A stretch of DNA of 64,000 nucleotides from Nostoc sp. CHAB 5824 (GCF_020829665.1 NZ_JAIVFT010000001.1:124001-188000); one strand, 5' to 3'. Shown: positions 9,146 through 18,642, counted from the first letter of the stretch. The notes: a model not told the origin generated them from the letters alone. Translations and numbers: made by a program.

Positions 9146-10345
9146 ATGGTGCGAAACTCAAAGCTAGGGTACAGAACGTTCCCTAAATCTATTCTGCGTC
9201 CATCCATTGCTATAAGTATAATTGCATCTTTATTGGTTGGCGCAATAAGTTTTTATATAGTAAAACGCTGGCAAAATTATGCAAATCCAGAGGCACAAGT
9301 GCCAGCAACACAATTGCCACAATTAAAAACGGTAACAGCTTTAGGGCGGATTGAACCACAGGGAAAGGTAATTAAACTCTCTGCTGCGGTGTCTGCGGAA
9401 GGAAGCCGGGTAGAAAAGTTGTTAGTCAAGGAGGGGGATAAGGTAAAAGCAGGACAGGTGATTGCGATTTTGAACAGCCGCGATCGCGCTCATGCAGAAT
9501 TAAATGAGGCGCAGGAACAAGTAAAAGTAGCCCAGGCAAACCTAAACCGCACCCAAGCAGGTGCCAAAGGCGGTAGAATTGCCGCCCAAAAAGCCGCGAT
9601 CGCTAACTTAGAAGCAGAACGCCAAGGTGATATTAATGCCAAAGCAGCGACAATTGAGCGATTCCAAGCCCAAGTGCGTAATGCCCAAGCAGAAGACGAA
9701 CGCTATCAAAAACTATATCAACAGGGTGCAATTTCCGCCTCCCAACAAGATAACAAGCGTTTAAATTTGGAAACCGCTCAAAAAAATCTGCAAGAAGCAC
9801 AAGCACAGTTAAATCGTACTCAATCAACTAGCCAGCAAAAGATTAAAGAAGCCACAGCAACATTCGATGAAATCGCCGAAGTGCGCCCAGTGGATGTAGA
9901 AGCTGCCCAAGCAGAAATCAATCGGGCTGTAGCAGCCATGAATCTGGCAAAAGTCAATCTAAAACAGTCCCAAGTGCGATCGCCCCAAAATGGACAGATA
10001 TTCGAGATCCATACCCATCCTGGCGAATTAATATCAGATGATGGCATTGCTGATATCGGACAAACCAACCAGATGTATGTCATAGCCGAAGTTTACGAAA
10101 GCGATATCGGCAAAGTGCATTCAGGGCAGCAAGTGCGAGTATTTGGTGATTCCCTCTCGATTAAATTGCAAGGAATCGTAGATCGCAAGGGCTTACAGGT
10201 GCGGCGGCAGAATGTCATTAACACAGATCCTGCTAACAATATCGATAACAGAGTAGTAGAAGTCCATATCCGACTAGATGAGGCCTCCAGCCGAAAAGCC
10301 GCCACCTTAACCAATATGCAAGTTAAGGCAGTAATTGAACTATGA
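9146..10345 (+). CDS. devB: DevB-like ABC exporter membrane fusion protein (HlyD family)
   Basis: 399 residues. One N-terminal membrane helix (about 15-40) is followed by a first lipoyl/beta-barrel half (LGRIEPQGKVIKLSA, VKEGDKVKAGQVIA). A long Gln/Ala-rich coiled coil (about 95-235) follows, then the second half of the barrel (VRSPQNGQIFEIHTHPGE). This is the layout of the cyanobacterial DevB family, the periplasmic adaptor that links DevCA to a TolC-type outer-membrane channel. In Anabaena DevBCA exports heterocyst glycolipids, but these genomes carry several paralogues, so the substrate here is uncertain. Followed directly by devC-like and devA-like genes. Confidence 0.88.
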   Translation: MVRNSKLGYRTFPKSILRPSIAISIIASLLVGAISFYIVKRWQNYANPEAQVPATQLPQLKTVTALGRIEPQGKVIKLSAAVSAEGSRVEKLLVKEGDKVKAGQVIAILNSRDRAHAELNEAQEQVKVAQANLNRTQAGAKGGRIAAQKAAIANLEAERQGDINAKAATIERFQAQVRNAQAEDERYQKLYQQGAISASQQDNKRLNLETAQKNLQEAQAQLNRTQSTSQQKIKEATATFDEIAEVRPVDVEAAQAEINRAVAAMNLAKVNLKQSQVRSPQNGQIFEIHTHPGELISDDGIADIGQTNQMYVIAEVYESDIGKVHSGQQVRVFGDSLSIKLQGIVDRKGLQVRRQNVINTDPANNIDNRVVEVHIRLDEASSRKAATLTNMQVKAVIEL

Positions 10346-10443
10346 ATAGGGCAGGGGGCAAGGGGGAGAATAAAAAATTTCTTTCTCCTCTGCTCCCTGC
10401 TCCCTGCCCCTCTGCCTCTTCCCCCCACTCCCCACTTCTTACG

Positions 10444-11616
10444 ATGGGATTGATTAAACAACTGCGACGGCGAACCCCTCTCGGATGGCTGCAACTGAAT
10501 CATGAAAAAAGCCGTCTCTTGGTAGCATTGTCAGGCATTGCCTTTGCGGATCTTCTCATGTTCATGCAACTGGGCTTTCAGACTGCGCTGTATGACAGTA
10601 ACACTAGACTACATCGCAGTTTGCAAGCAGACATTGTTTTAACCAGTCCTCAAGCCCGTAACTTACCAAGCTTGTCTACATTTTCTCGTCGGCGACTTTA
10701 CCAAGCAATGGATATACCAGGGGTGAAGTCAGCAGAACCAATGTATTTCAACAACACAATCTGGAAAAATCCCCAAACACACCGCGAGACAGGGGTTTTA
10801 GTTATCGGGTTCAACCCAGAGAAGCCAGCCTTTGACTTACCAGATGTTAACCAACAATTGCAGACAATCAAACTGCCAGGTGCTGTCTTGTTTGATCGTG
10901 GTGCTAGAGGAGATTATCAAAAAGCGATCGCCCAAATTGACCAAGGTAAAACTCTGACCACCGAAATAGAACGGCGCACAATTACCATTAGTGGTTTATT
11001 CCAAGTTGGGGCTTCCTTTGGCTCTGATGGCAACCTGATTACCAGCGATCAAAACTTTTTGCGGCTATTTTCTGGGCGAGAGTCAAGTAGTGTCAGTCTA
11101 GGTTTGATTAAAGTAAAACCAGGCTATGATCCAAAAAAGGTGGCAGCAACATTGAAAGCCTACCTGAGAGATGATGTCAGAGTTTTAACCCACACCGAAT
11201 TTATTGAATTTGAGAACAACTTCTGGAGAACAAATTCCCCAATTGGGTTTATTTTCAGCCTGGGTGTATCGATGGGCTTTGTGGTGGGCGTGATTATCGT
11301 CTATCAAGTCCTTTCCACCGATGTTAATGCTCATGTTCGGGAATACGCCACCTTCAAAGCAATGGGATATCGCAATTACTACCTGCTAGGCGTGGTGCTT
11401 GAAGAATCGTTGATATTGGCAGCACTGGGTTTCTTCCCCGGATTGGGAGTGTCCTTAGCACTTTACCAACTGACTCGCAGTGCCACAAATTTGCCCATGT
11501 ACATGACTGTGATACGAGCGTTGCAGGTATTAGTGCTGACCATAATTATGTGTACAATTTCCGGTGCGATCGCCACCCGCAAACTACAAGCTACTGACCC
11601 CGCTGATATGTTCTGA
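10444..11616 (+). CDS. devC: DevC-like ABC exporter permease
   Basis: The start is placed at ATG 10444 (MGLIKQLRRRTPLGWLQL), giving 391 residues, the usual DevC length. The frame is open back to 10342, but that extension translates a CT-rich low-complexity intergenic repeat. One membrane helix lies near the N-terminus (LVALSGIAFADLLMFM), then a periplasmic domain of about 200 residues, then three C-terminal helices of the FtsX/MacB type (from GFIFSLGVSMGFVVGVIIVY to the C-terminus). It forms the membrane part of the exporter with the neighbouring DevA-like ATPase. Substrate unknown. Confidence 0.88.
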   Translation: MGLIKQLRRRTPLGWLQLNHEKSRLLVALSGIAFADLLMFMQLGFQTALYDSNTRLHRSLQADIVLTSPQARNLPSLSTFSRRRLYQAMDIPGVKSAEPMYFNNTIWKNPQTHRETGVLVIGFNPEKPAFDLPDVNQQLQTIKLPGAVLFDRGARGDYQKAIAQIDQGKTLTTEIERRTITISGLFQVGASFGSDGNLITSDQNFLRLFSGRESSSVSLGLIKVKPGYDPKKVAATLKAYLRDDVRVLTHTEFIEFENNFWRTNSPIGFIFSLGVSMGFVVGVIIVYQVLSTDVNAHVREYATFKAMGYRNYYLLGVVLEESLILAALGFFPGLGVSLALYQLTRSATNLPMYMTVIRALQVLVLTIIMCTISGAIATRKLQATDPADMF

Positions 11617-11630
11617 AACTAATCCTTTGC

Positions 11631-11676
11631 CATTAGTCATTAGTCCTTTGTAGTAACAAATGACTAATGACTAATG
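11631..11676. repeat. Heptanucleotide-based inverted repeat between devC and devA
   Basis: CATTAGT heptads form one arm (11631-11651) and their complement the other (11656-11676), with one mismatch and a 4-base loop. This is a typical cyanobacterial short tandem repeat arranged as a strong hairpin. It could lower the amount of message reaching devA. Confidence 0.75.
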
Positions 11677-11704
11677 ACGACCATCACGAGTAATTGACCT
11701 ACTT

Positions 11705-12403
11705 ATGACTAACAAACCCGTCATCTCCATCCAGAATCTCGACCATCATTTTGGTCACGGCTCACTCCGTAAGCAAGTTTTATCTAACATCAACTTGGAG
11801 ATTAACGCCGGTGAAATTATTATTATGACCGGGCCCTCTGGTTCTGGAAAGACTACCTTGTTGACTTTAGTGGGTGGATTGCGTTCTAGCCAATCTGGTA
11901 GTTTGCGGGTGTTGGGACGAGAACTTTGTGGCTCTAGTGCTGAACAATTAGTGCAGGCGCGACGCCGTAACGGTTATATTTTCCAAGGACATAACTTGCA
12001 TGGTAGTTTAACAGCACTCCAAAACGTCAAAATGGCTTTAGAATTGCACAAACATCTCGGGTTAAAAAAGATGCTAGCTAAGTCAGCTCAGATGCTAGAG
12101 CAGGTAGGATTAGGAAATCATTTGCATTACTATCCTGATAAACTGTCTGGGGGACAAAAACAGCGAGTAGCGATCGCTCGTGCCTTAGTTAGTCATCCTC
12201 AAATAATCCTAGCGGATGAACCCACCGCTGCCCTTGACAGTCAATCGGGACGAGATGTAGTCAATCTCATGCAAAAACTGGCAAAAGAACAAGGCTGTAC
12301 CATCTTGATGGTTACTCATGACAACCGCATCCTAGACATTGCCGATCGTATTGTTCACATGGAAGATGGCAAACTCAAGCCAAAAGTAAAACTATCAGCT
12401 TAG
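11705..12403 (+). CDS. devA: DevA-like ABC exporter ATPase
   Basis: 232 residues. Walker A is GPSGSGKTT (43-51), the signature is LSGGQKQR, and Walker B is IILADEPTAALD, followed by an H-loop (MVTHD). It is closest to the MacB/LolD/DevA group of lipoprotein and lipid exporters. Third gene of the devBCA order, and should power the DevC-like permease. The 88-base gap before it contains a strong inverted repeat, so expression may be partly separated from devBC. Confidence 0.9.
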   Translation: MTNKPVISIQNLDHHFGHGSLRKQVLSNINLEINAGEIIIMTGPSGSGKTTLLTLVGGLRSSQSGSLRVLGRELCGSSAEQLVQARRRNGYIFQGHNLHGSLTALQNVKMALELHKHLGLKKMLAKSAQMLEQVGLGNHLHYYPDKLSGGQKQRVAIARALVSHPQIILADEPTAALDSQSGRDVVNLMQKLAKEQGCTILMVTHDNRILDIADRIVHMEDGKLKPKVKLSA

Positions 12404-12424
12404 AGTTGATAAGCGTACCCCATT

Positions 12425-12490
12425 ATCAAGCTTCTGAACTCGCAACTTCGAGCTTTTTACTCGATCATCAAGCTTCTGAACTCAAAACGA
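12425..12490. repeat. Degenerate 21-bp-period repeat after devA (array 4)
   Basis: The 17-base sequence ATCAAGCTTCTGAACTC occurs at 12425 and again at 12467, exactly 42 bases (2 x 21) apart. A diverged unit (CTTCGAGCTTTTTACTCG) lies between them. It begins about 20 bases after the devA stop, as the clearer arrays do after their genes. Confidence 0.5.
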
Positions 12491-13182
12491 GAAAATTTTA
12501 AATAAAATCACTGCTATTTACAGCTTATATCAACGCTAATAAAATCTGTTACGAGTGTGTAGATAGAGATTTAAGGATTAGATAAACTGAAAATCCTATA
12601 ATTTCACACCATATATCAATAAAAATTATTGTAGGGTTGGTATCTTGCCCGCCTTACTTATGCAAATTAAATGCTCAACAGCTCACTAAATCCAGTTTTA
12701 TCTAAATTCTATGGAGTTATTTCTGACACTTTCTCCTTGGTTTACCTGGTTTGGGTGATTTCCCTACACCAACTTTAACCTAACCCTGTAGTATGAGTGT
12801 CCAGTTGAACAAGTGTCCAGTTGCTTCCAAGATTTTCTTCAAGTACTATTATGTAATGGCTGTAACCACAATGGGTTTCTTTTGTTACCTAACAAATGAT
12901 ACCTATGGCAAGCCACAAGAGCGTCGTTGCCATTAATCTAGTTAAATTTTAAGATCATTGCCAATGTAATACAGCTTGGTTATTAAAGTTAATACCAATT
13001 CACTTAATTACAGTTACAAATCATTCTCCCTTCTGCTACCCCTGCCCCTGTGCTATCTATAAAGTCTCGCGAGAATTATCTCAACATTTATGATTTTCAA
13101 CAACATCTGTTGCAACCTGAAAACACTAGTAAAAATAAGCTAGTCTATTTTCCAACACAAGCAAGAGATTTTTTGTAGCTCT
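12491..13182. other. Intergenic region, no gene seen
   Basis: About 690 AT-rich bases with no supported ORF or RNA gene. It should hold the promoter of the M23 peptidase gene. No riboswitch was recognised. Confidence 0.35.
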
Positions 13183-14118
13183 ATGATTATTGACAATAAC
13201 GTTAGTAGTTCAAACAAGAAGTTGCTCGGTTTTGATGTCAAAACTTTGACAGCCAATCGCCGTGCAATAAATGTGTTAGAGGGAATATTTGCTGTTTTAG
13301 CTCTTACCTTGGCATTGCCTGTAGATGCTTTACAAGTAAAGGTGACTCCAACGAATCCTAAATTAGGGGATACACTCTCAGTAGAGATTAATCGAGATAA
13401 TCCCGATAATAGTACAAATCCAACAGTAGCTAGTGGTAAAAATACATACCCAGCCTTTGAAATTGCCCCCAATCAGTATCGGGCTTTTATTCCCACAACT
13501 CCACTAGAAAAAGCTGGAACTAGAACACTTCGGGTTACAGGGGATGGTCAAGTACAAAACTTGGCAGTGAATGTGCTTAATCGCAAGTTCCCCATACAAC
13601 GCATTACTTTGCCACCTGGCAAAGCTGGAGTAGATGCCACAGAGTATGAACTTAAGCGTGTAGCAGCTTTCAAGGCACTGCAAACACCAGAAAAGTATTG
13701 GAATGGAGTATTCTTAAAGCCAAATGCAGGGCGGATGAGTACAAACTATGGTGTACGTCGCTACTATAATGGTACATTTGCAAAGGACTACTATCATCGT
13801 GGTCTTGACTACGCTGGTGCTGCCGGTTCACCGGTAATTGCCCCGGCCTCTGGGCGAGTTGCTTTGGTAGGTAGGGTATCCCAAGGGTTTCGGGTACACG
13901 GTAACGTAGTTGGCATTGACCACGGACAAGGAGTAACCAGTATTTTCATGCACCTGAGTCGTATTAACGTTAAAGAAGGTGATGTTGTGAAAGCTGGTCA
14001 ACTAATTGGCGCAGTAGGTTCAACAGGTGCTGCCACGGGGCCACATCTGCACTGGGGTCTGTATGTCAACGGACAATCTGTTGATCCAACACCTTGGCGA
14101 ACTAAAGTCGTTAACTAG
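13183..14118 (+). CDS. M23 (LytM-type) metallopeptidase
   Basis: 311 residues with an N-terminal hydrophobic export segment (about 27-48, ending near LPVDALQ), an Ig-like region, and a C-terminal peptidase M23 domain. Zinc ligands are H205 and the Asp of HRGLD, plus HLHW (H288, H290). The remaining core reads GSPVIAPASGRVALVG and GDVVKAGQLIGAVGSTG. Such enzymes cut peptide cross-links in peptidoglycan, or regulate enzymes that do, in the periplasm. The intact ligand set suggests an active enzyme. Monocistronic; followed by the ComFB gene in the same direction. Confidence 0.92.
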   Translation: MIIDNNVSSSNKKLLGFDVKTLTANRRAINVLEGIFAVLALTLALPVDALQVKVTPTNPKLGDTLSVEINRDNPDNSTNPTVASGKNTYPAFEIAPNQYRAFIPTTPLEKAGTRTLRVTGDGQVQNLAVNVLNRKFPIQRITLPPGKAGVDATEYELKRVAAFKALQTPEKYWNGVFLKPNAGRMSTNYGVRRYYNGTFAKDYYHRGLDYAGAAGSPVIAPASGRVALVGRVSQGFRVHGNVVGIDHGQGVTSIFMHLSRINVKEGDVVKAGQLIGAVGSTGAATGPHLHWGLYVNGQSVDPTPWRTKVVN

Positions 14119-14243
14119 TAGAGGCGGAGTTAATCGCGTCTGTGCATAATTTATATTTTTTTTGCTGAGAGTTAATTAGGCAAAATAAATTGGATTGATA
14201 CCGTCCCTACCTTGCTTGGCTAACATAAATGATGATAAGCATT

Positions 14244-14783
14244 ATGAGTATCGAAAAAATTGTAGAACAAGCTCTCCAGGATGGTTATTTGACACCAGCA
14301 ATGGAAGCAGAAGTCGGTAGAATTTGTGACAACGCCTCAGAACTCTCAATTGAAGAGTATATGGCGCTGGATCGGCTGATGGGTGCGCTATTGACTGGTG
14401 AGGTAGTGGCGGTACCTCGCAAACAATTCATTAACGTTATGGAAGAATTGGTACTGACGGAAGCGATCGCACGAGTCGCAGAAATTGAAGCCACCAGCGA
14501 AAGTTCTCTGGATGTCGGGGATATTGCTGCTTACGCTCTCAATCGGCTACCACCTTTGTATGCTACTACAGAAGAAGGTGCTAACTTCCAGCGCCAAACG
14601 GCTCAGGCACAACTCCAAGACTTAATTTCTCAGCAAATAAGTGAGGCAATCAACCGTTACCTTGATCGACCTAATTTCTTCCCAGAACGACAAGCCCTAG
14701 GCAAAAACACAGGTAATGAGGTTGTACGCCAAGTTAGTGCTTTACTCCAGACATACGCACCTAACTTTGAGCAAAAACTATAA
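14244..14783 (+). CDS. cdgR: ComFB-domain protein, CdgR-like c-di-GMP receptor
   Basis: The start is placed at the third in-frame ATG (MSIEKIVEQALQDGYL), as in homologues; the frame also has ATGs at 14229 and 14232. About 179 residues. The C-terminal half contains the ComFB signature (FINVMEELVLTEAI, DIAAYALNRLPPLYATTEEG). The ComFB domain of cyanobacterial CdgR is reported to bind cyclic di-GMP and control cell size in Anabaena. Overall length and N-terminus fit that protein. The symbol is given from resemblance, not from a search. A convergent L,D-transpeptidase gene follows across a shared hairpin. Confidence 0.8.
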   Translation: MSIEKIVEQALQDGYLTPAMEAEVGRICDNASELSIEEYMALDRLMGALLTGEVVAVPRKQFINVMEELVLTEAIARVAEIEATSESSLDVGDIAAYALNRLPPLYATTEEGANFQRQTAQAQLQDLISQQISEAINRYLDRPNFFPERQALGKNTGNEVVRQVSALLQTYAPNFEQKL

Positions 14784-14786
14784 CTT

Positions 14787-14833
14787 TAAGAGTCATTAGT
14801 CCTTTGTCTAAAACAAATGACTAATGACTCTTA
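14787..14833. terminator. Bidirectional terminator-like hairpin between convergent genes
   Basis: 21-base arms (14787-14807 and 14813-14833) built on GTCATTAGT heptads pair around a 5-base loop with one mismatch. It lies between the stop codons of the ComFB gene (+) and the L,D-transpeptidase gene (-). Confidence 0.7.
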
Positions 14834-14838
14834 ATAAA

Positions 14839-15903
14839 TTAATCACGTACTAACACTGTTGTCCCTAAACTAACTTGCTCATATAACAATCGAACATCAG
14901 AATTACGCATTCTTAAGCAGCCGTGGGATACAGCCGTTCCTACCAGGTCAATATCTGGCGTGCCATGAAAGCCAATTTCATTCCGTCCATCTGACCAAAA
15001 ACCAATCCATCTGTCTCCCAAGGGACTATCCGTACCAGCCTCAAATACTTTGCCTGTAATCGGGTGACGCCAAATTGGATAGTGTCGCATGTGAATCACC
15101 TGGAAAGAACCTGTAGGCGTTTCCCAACCTTTCTTACCTACAGCAATTGGGTAGCTAGCTATCACCTCATCTCCTGCGTATACATAAGTGCGGCGATCGC
15201 TTAAATCAACCACTACTTGCTTCTTGGCATCTGCCAACCTATTAGATGGTATTTGTTGGGCTGAAGCCTGAGACCATAAAGCTTTTGGCCAACTATCCGC
15301 AACTGGATTTTGTCTTTCTGCTTGCGCCACCAGCCGCGTCTTAGTTGATTGGTCGGTTGCTTTCGCTACATTATTCTTAATGATTTGGGGCTGAGTTTGA
15401 GGCTTAATAGTAGAAGACTTGAGTCTAGAAGCCTTTCGAGCAATTGTGCGTCCCTCAGTTGCTTTGGCTACATTATTCTTAATTATTTTCGACTTAGTTT
15501 GAGGCTTAATAGTAGAAGACTTGAGTCTAGAAGTTCTCCGAGTAATGACTTTGGTTACATTCTTCTTAATTATTTTCGACTTAGTTTGAGGTTTAATAGC
15601 AGAAGACTTTGGTGTAAACACCCTCTGGGCAGTTGAGCCTTGGGTAACTTCATCAGGTGGCACAGATGCACCCAGCGCAATTTGCCCTAAACTCACTTGG
15701 GAAAGATTCTTGTAGACTTCCTCTGGGCGATTTCCCTTAGAATTGGTTAGGGTAGAATCTCGCCGCATCGAAGTAGATGCAGACTTCTCAAACTGCCGTT
15801 CTGCCGTAGTAATGCGCCAATGGACAGCTAAAGATAAAAATGCTGTGCCAAAACAGAGGAACATTACCATCCGCCCTACAGATTCGTTTCTTACCATTGC
15901 CAT
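14839..15903 (-). CDS. L,D-transpeptidase (YkuD domain) with repeated basic linker
   Basis: 354 residues. One N-terminal membrane helix (about 11-26) is followed by a long Lys/Ser/Thr-rich linker with three copies of a roughly 30-residue unit (SSxIKPQTxxxIIKxNVxK). The C-terminal YkuD domain carries the catalytic motif SHGCLRM, with C329 as nucleophile and H327 beside it. YkuD enzymes make 3-3 cross-links in peptidoglycan or attach proteins to it. The basic linker is likely to span or bind the wall. Convergent with the ComFB gene. Confidence 0.9.
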   Translation of the reverse strand: MAMVRNESVGRMVMFLCFGTAFLSLAVHWRITTAERQFEKSASTSMRRDSTLTNSKGNRPEEVYKNLSQVSLGQIALGASVPPDEVTQGSTAQRVFTPKSSAIKPQTKSKIIKKNVTKVITRRTSRLKSSTIKPQTKSKIIKNNVAKATEGRTIARKASRLKSSTIKPQTQPQIIKNNVAKATDQSTKTRLVAQAERQNPVADSWPKALWSQASAQQIPSNRLADAKKQVVVDLSDRRTYVYAGDEVIASYPIAVGKKGWETPTGSFQVIHMRHYPIWRHPITGKVFEAGTDSPLGDRWIGFWSDGRNEIGFHGTPDIDLVGTAVSHGCLRMRNSDVRLLYEQVSLGTTVLVRD

Positions 15904-16176
15904 TGCCTATTGTTTATCCCTGACATATCCAGCCGAGCAATTGGATGTGTTCATCATCCTATTATCAAAAATTTATCAATACTTATCATTTCCGTTATAA
16001 ATCTGCCAATACCTCTGGGCAAACTAAGACTATGCGAATTGTCCCGGCAGCAAAACTCTAAGTGACCAACCTTATTCCTCCAAACTTTTAGAGATTGTAA
16101 GCCAATACTTGGACTTTCTAGTACAACTTTTGAAATGTTGCAATCAATTATTAGTGGTGTAGGTGGGAGAAAAACC

Positions 16177-16329
16177 ATGTTTGAAAAACTATTGCTAGCA
16201 GTCACAATTACATTTTCCCTTAATTTACTTTTTCAAGTTCGCGTACCAGAGCAACATAACTTTGGTGCTACCTACGGGTCACAAACAGAACAATCAACAA
16301 CTATTCTGGTAACAAAATCAAAAAAATAA
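16177..16329 (+). CDS. Small secreted or membrane protein, unknown
   Basis: 50 residues from MFEKLLLAVTITFSLNLLF. The start is chosen for the upstream GGTGGGAG ribosome binding site; the frame extends to an earlier ATG at 16135. One hydrophobic N-terminal segment is followed by a polar tail ending in KSKK. No family recognised. It may be real, but nothing beyond the start signal supports it. Confidence 0.4.
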   Translation: MFEKLLLAVTITFSLNLLFQVRVPEQHNFGATYGSQTEQSTTILVTKSKK

Positions 16330-16696
16330 ATTACCATTATAGTCACCACAGCAACCTAACTTCCAGAAATTATTACCTGAATTTTAAAGGGATCAAGAAG
16401 TGAGAATTACAAAATTTTTATCTTCATCCTTATAACTAGATTTAATTATTTTTATCAAGCGTATATACCCAGTTGCTAAAAGTACTAAAATGTGCATATT
16501 GCTGGGCCTTTGTTAGTTGATGGGTCTTGGGCAACTATCCCAGCAGTATAAGGAAAAAGTGGCTTTCCTTATTGCTATAAATGTATCCAAAATTGTATGC
16601 TTCAGTGTTCCAGTCATAAATCCGTCACCTTAGCATGGAACTTCTGTCCCATTAGCAGGTCTAATAGATAGGGATGATTTAGAGCCAGTACGATCT
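16330..16696. other. Upstream region of the sigma factor gene
   Basis: No gene is seen. TGCTGGG and CCCAGCA around 16500-16545 could close a long hairpin in the leader. No promoter could be assigned. Confidence 0.35.
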
Positions 16697-17353
16697 ATGA
16701 GTCAGTCGATCACTGTATCCTGGTCAACGGTTGATGCAAAGTATCCAGAAGCATCAGTGCAAGTTGACAAACTCCCTAACCACGATTTAATTTTGCGCTG
16801 TCAAGCGGGACTGCGACCAGATCGTGTTGCGTTTGCAGAACTATTACGCCGCTATCAAAGTCAAGTTGATAGAGTTCTATACCACCTGGCTCCAGATTGG
16901 GCTGACAGAGCCGATTTGGCTCAAGAAGTTTGGATTCGAGTATATCGGAATATTAACCGATTACAAGAGCCTGCTAAATTTCGGGGCTGGTTAAGCCGCA
17001 TTGCCACCAACTTGTTTTACGACGAGTTGCGGAAACGCAAGCGGGTTATGAGTCCTTTGTCACTGGATGCTCCCCGCTCGTTAGAAGATGGCGAGATGGA
17101 TTGGGAAATTGCCGGTGATACGCCAGGGCCTGAAGAAGAACTGACAACTAGAGAATTTTACGAGCAGCTGCGAGAAGCGATCGCGGATTTACCAGAAGTC
17201 TTTCGTACTACTATTGTCCTCAGAGAAATCGAAGGCATGGCATACGAAGAAATTGCCGAAATCACTGGAGTTTCCTTAGGAACTGTAAAGTCAAGAATAG
17301 CCAGAGCTAGATCGAGGCTGCAAGCTCACTTGCAGAATTATCTAGACTCCTAA
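16697..17353 (+). CDS. ECF-type RNA polymerase sigma factor (SigG-like)
   Basis: 218 residues. Sigma region 2 spans about 50-117 (ADLAQEVWIRVYRNINRL, KFRGWLSRIATNLFYDELRK). Region 4 spans about 157-210 (LPEVFRTTIVLREIEGMAYE, GVSLGTVKSRIARARSRL). Region 3 is absent, which defines a group 4 (ECF) factor. The next gene has the features of a membrane-bound anti-sigma factor, so the pair should respond to an envelope or redox signal. It resembles SigG of Anabaena, but without a search the symbol is left open. Confidence 0.9.
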   Translation: MSQSITVSWSTVDAKYPEASVQVDKLPNHDLILRCQAGLRPDRVAFAELLRRYQSQVDRVLYHLAPDWADRADLAQEVWIRVYRNINRLQEPAKFRGWLSRIATNLFYDELRKRKRVMSPLSLDAPRSLEDGEMDWEIAGDTPGPEEELTTREFYEQLREAIADLPEVFRTTIVLREIEGMAYEEIAEITGVSLGTVKSRIARARSRLQAHLQNYLDS

Positions 17354-17510
17354 TTTACAGTATCTTGCCTCTGCTCAATGGCAGAATTTAAGCATTGATT
17401 AAGAATTCCCAGAAAGACGTAGATCACTTCTGCCCTTAGGAGGAAAATTGGCTAATTTCTCCAAATTTCCCGCCCAGTTTACCCGTGTATGAATTGGTAA
17501 TAATGTTAAG

Positions 17511-18125
17511 ATGACTACTGATTCTCAGTTTTACGACCGTTCTCCTTTACAACTTCCTCAAGATTTGTCAGATGGAATGGCCAAGCATACCAATGAATCA
17601 ACGGGTCTTATGGATATGGTGAAGCGCGATCGCTTCGAGTTATTGAGTGCTTACCTTGATGGTGAAGTCACAGCGTCCGAACGCAGGCAAGTAGAAGAAT
17701 GGCTGGCAAATGATGCCTCAGTTCAATGCTTGTATGCCCGACTTTTAAAGCTGCGCCAAGGCTTGCGGACTCTTCCAGTCCCCACAGCCCAAGAGTCACC
17801 AGAAGCAACAGTTCAGCAAGTATTGACACGTTTACGCCACCGTTCCCGTTTAAACTGGATGGCAGGAGGTGCAGCAGTTGCTGCTTGTGTAATCGGTGCA
17901 GTATCTAGCTTAATACCTATTGGTTCGAGAGCGCCGCAACTGGCACAACGACCACAAACAGAACCGATACAAACATCCTCAGTATCTATAATTCCACCTT
18001 CCCCTCTGATGGTGGGACTAAATAACCCGGTAATTGAAATTCCTAAAGCAGCAGTAGCTTCTCCAGAAAATCCAATTTATCCGGTACAGCCGCAACGCCA
18101 TGACTCCAAACAGGACATAAACTAA
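17511..18125 (+). CDS. Probable membrane anti-sigma factor
   Basis: 204 residues. The N-terminal part (about 35-105) has the anti-sigma fold signature (LLSAYLDGEVTASERRQVEE, WLANDASVQCLYARLLKLRQ). One membrane helix follows (about 118-140, WMAGGAAVAACVIGAVSSLI), then a Pro-rich periplasmic tail. The HxxxCxxC zinc motif of ZAS proteins is absent. It follows the ECF sigma gene in the same direction after 157 bases. By analogy with RsiW/RseA-type proteins it should hold the sigma factor at the membrane. Partner assignment is by position. Confidence 0.8.
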   Translation: MTTDSQFYDRSPLQLPQDLSDGMAKHTNESTGLMDMVKRDRFELLSAYLDGEVTASERRQVEEWLANDASVQCLYARLLKLRQGLRTLPVPTAQESPEATVQQVLTRLRHRSRLNWMAGGAAVAACVIGAVSSLIPIGSRAPQLAQRPQTEPIQTSSVSIIPPSPLMVGLNNPVIEIPKAAVASPENPIYPVQPQRHDSKQDIN

Positions 18126-18141
18126 TCGCAAAGTCAATAGT

Positions 18142-18594
18142 TCACAGATCATAACTGGATTTTGCGGTTAAACCACAGCCACTCCACCAGCCATCAGGTT
18201 GGAGGAAGCCTCCTAATTGGTAAACTCGGTCTAGAGTCATTAAATAAACCCAAGCCCAACCCAGAGAGAGCGACTGTGGCTCATAAACCTCGATAATTTG
18301 GCGATTATAGAGGTTTTGTATTTGTCTATTGGGCTGGTAATTTTCCAGCACATCTAATTCATTTAAAATCCTTGGGTTGGAAAAAGACAGTAAATACCCG
18401 TGAACTTGGCTATCCCCTAGCGTCATCGCCGGGTAACCCATTGGTAGAGCAAACAATTTGCCTTGTACAAAGGCTCTTTTAAAATCAACTACTTTGCCAG
18501 CACAGTATTTTTTATAGTTAGCTTCACCTGGTTTAAGCGTGCCGTAGACAAAAACCCGCACCAAATCAGAAAATTTTATATTTGATTCAGCCAT
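18142..18594 (-). CDS. Gamma-glutamylcyclotransferase family protein
   Basis: 150 residues with the substrate loop VFVYGTLKPGE (14-24), the core GYPAMTL, and a candidate catalytic Glu at E84 (DVLENYQP). Members release 5-oxoproline from gamma-glutamyl compounds or act on gamma-glutamylamines. Many bacterial members have unproved substrates. Convergent with the anti-sigma gene, with stop codons only 16 bases apart. Confidence 0.85.
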   Translation of the reverse strand: MAESNIKFSDLVRVFVYGTLKPGEANYKKYCAGKVVDFKRAFVQGKLFALPMGYPAMTLGDSQVHGYLLSFSNPRILNELDVLENYQPNRQIQNLYNRQIIEVYEPQSLSLGWAWVYLMTLDRVYQLGGFLQPDGWWSGCGLTAKSSYDL

Positions 18595-18642
18595 CGCTTA
18601 TTTTTACCATCTGAATTGACAGTAATAAAAACCCATCATAGT

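Noticed and set aside
10342..10443. Upstream start for the devC-like gene
   Set aside because: The extension translates a CT-rich intergenic repeat; the downstream ATG gives the normal family length.
15349..15636. Plus-strand frame opposite the L,D-transpeptidase
   Set aside because: Shadow of the repeated linker on the other strand.
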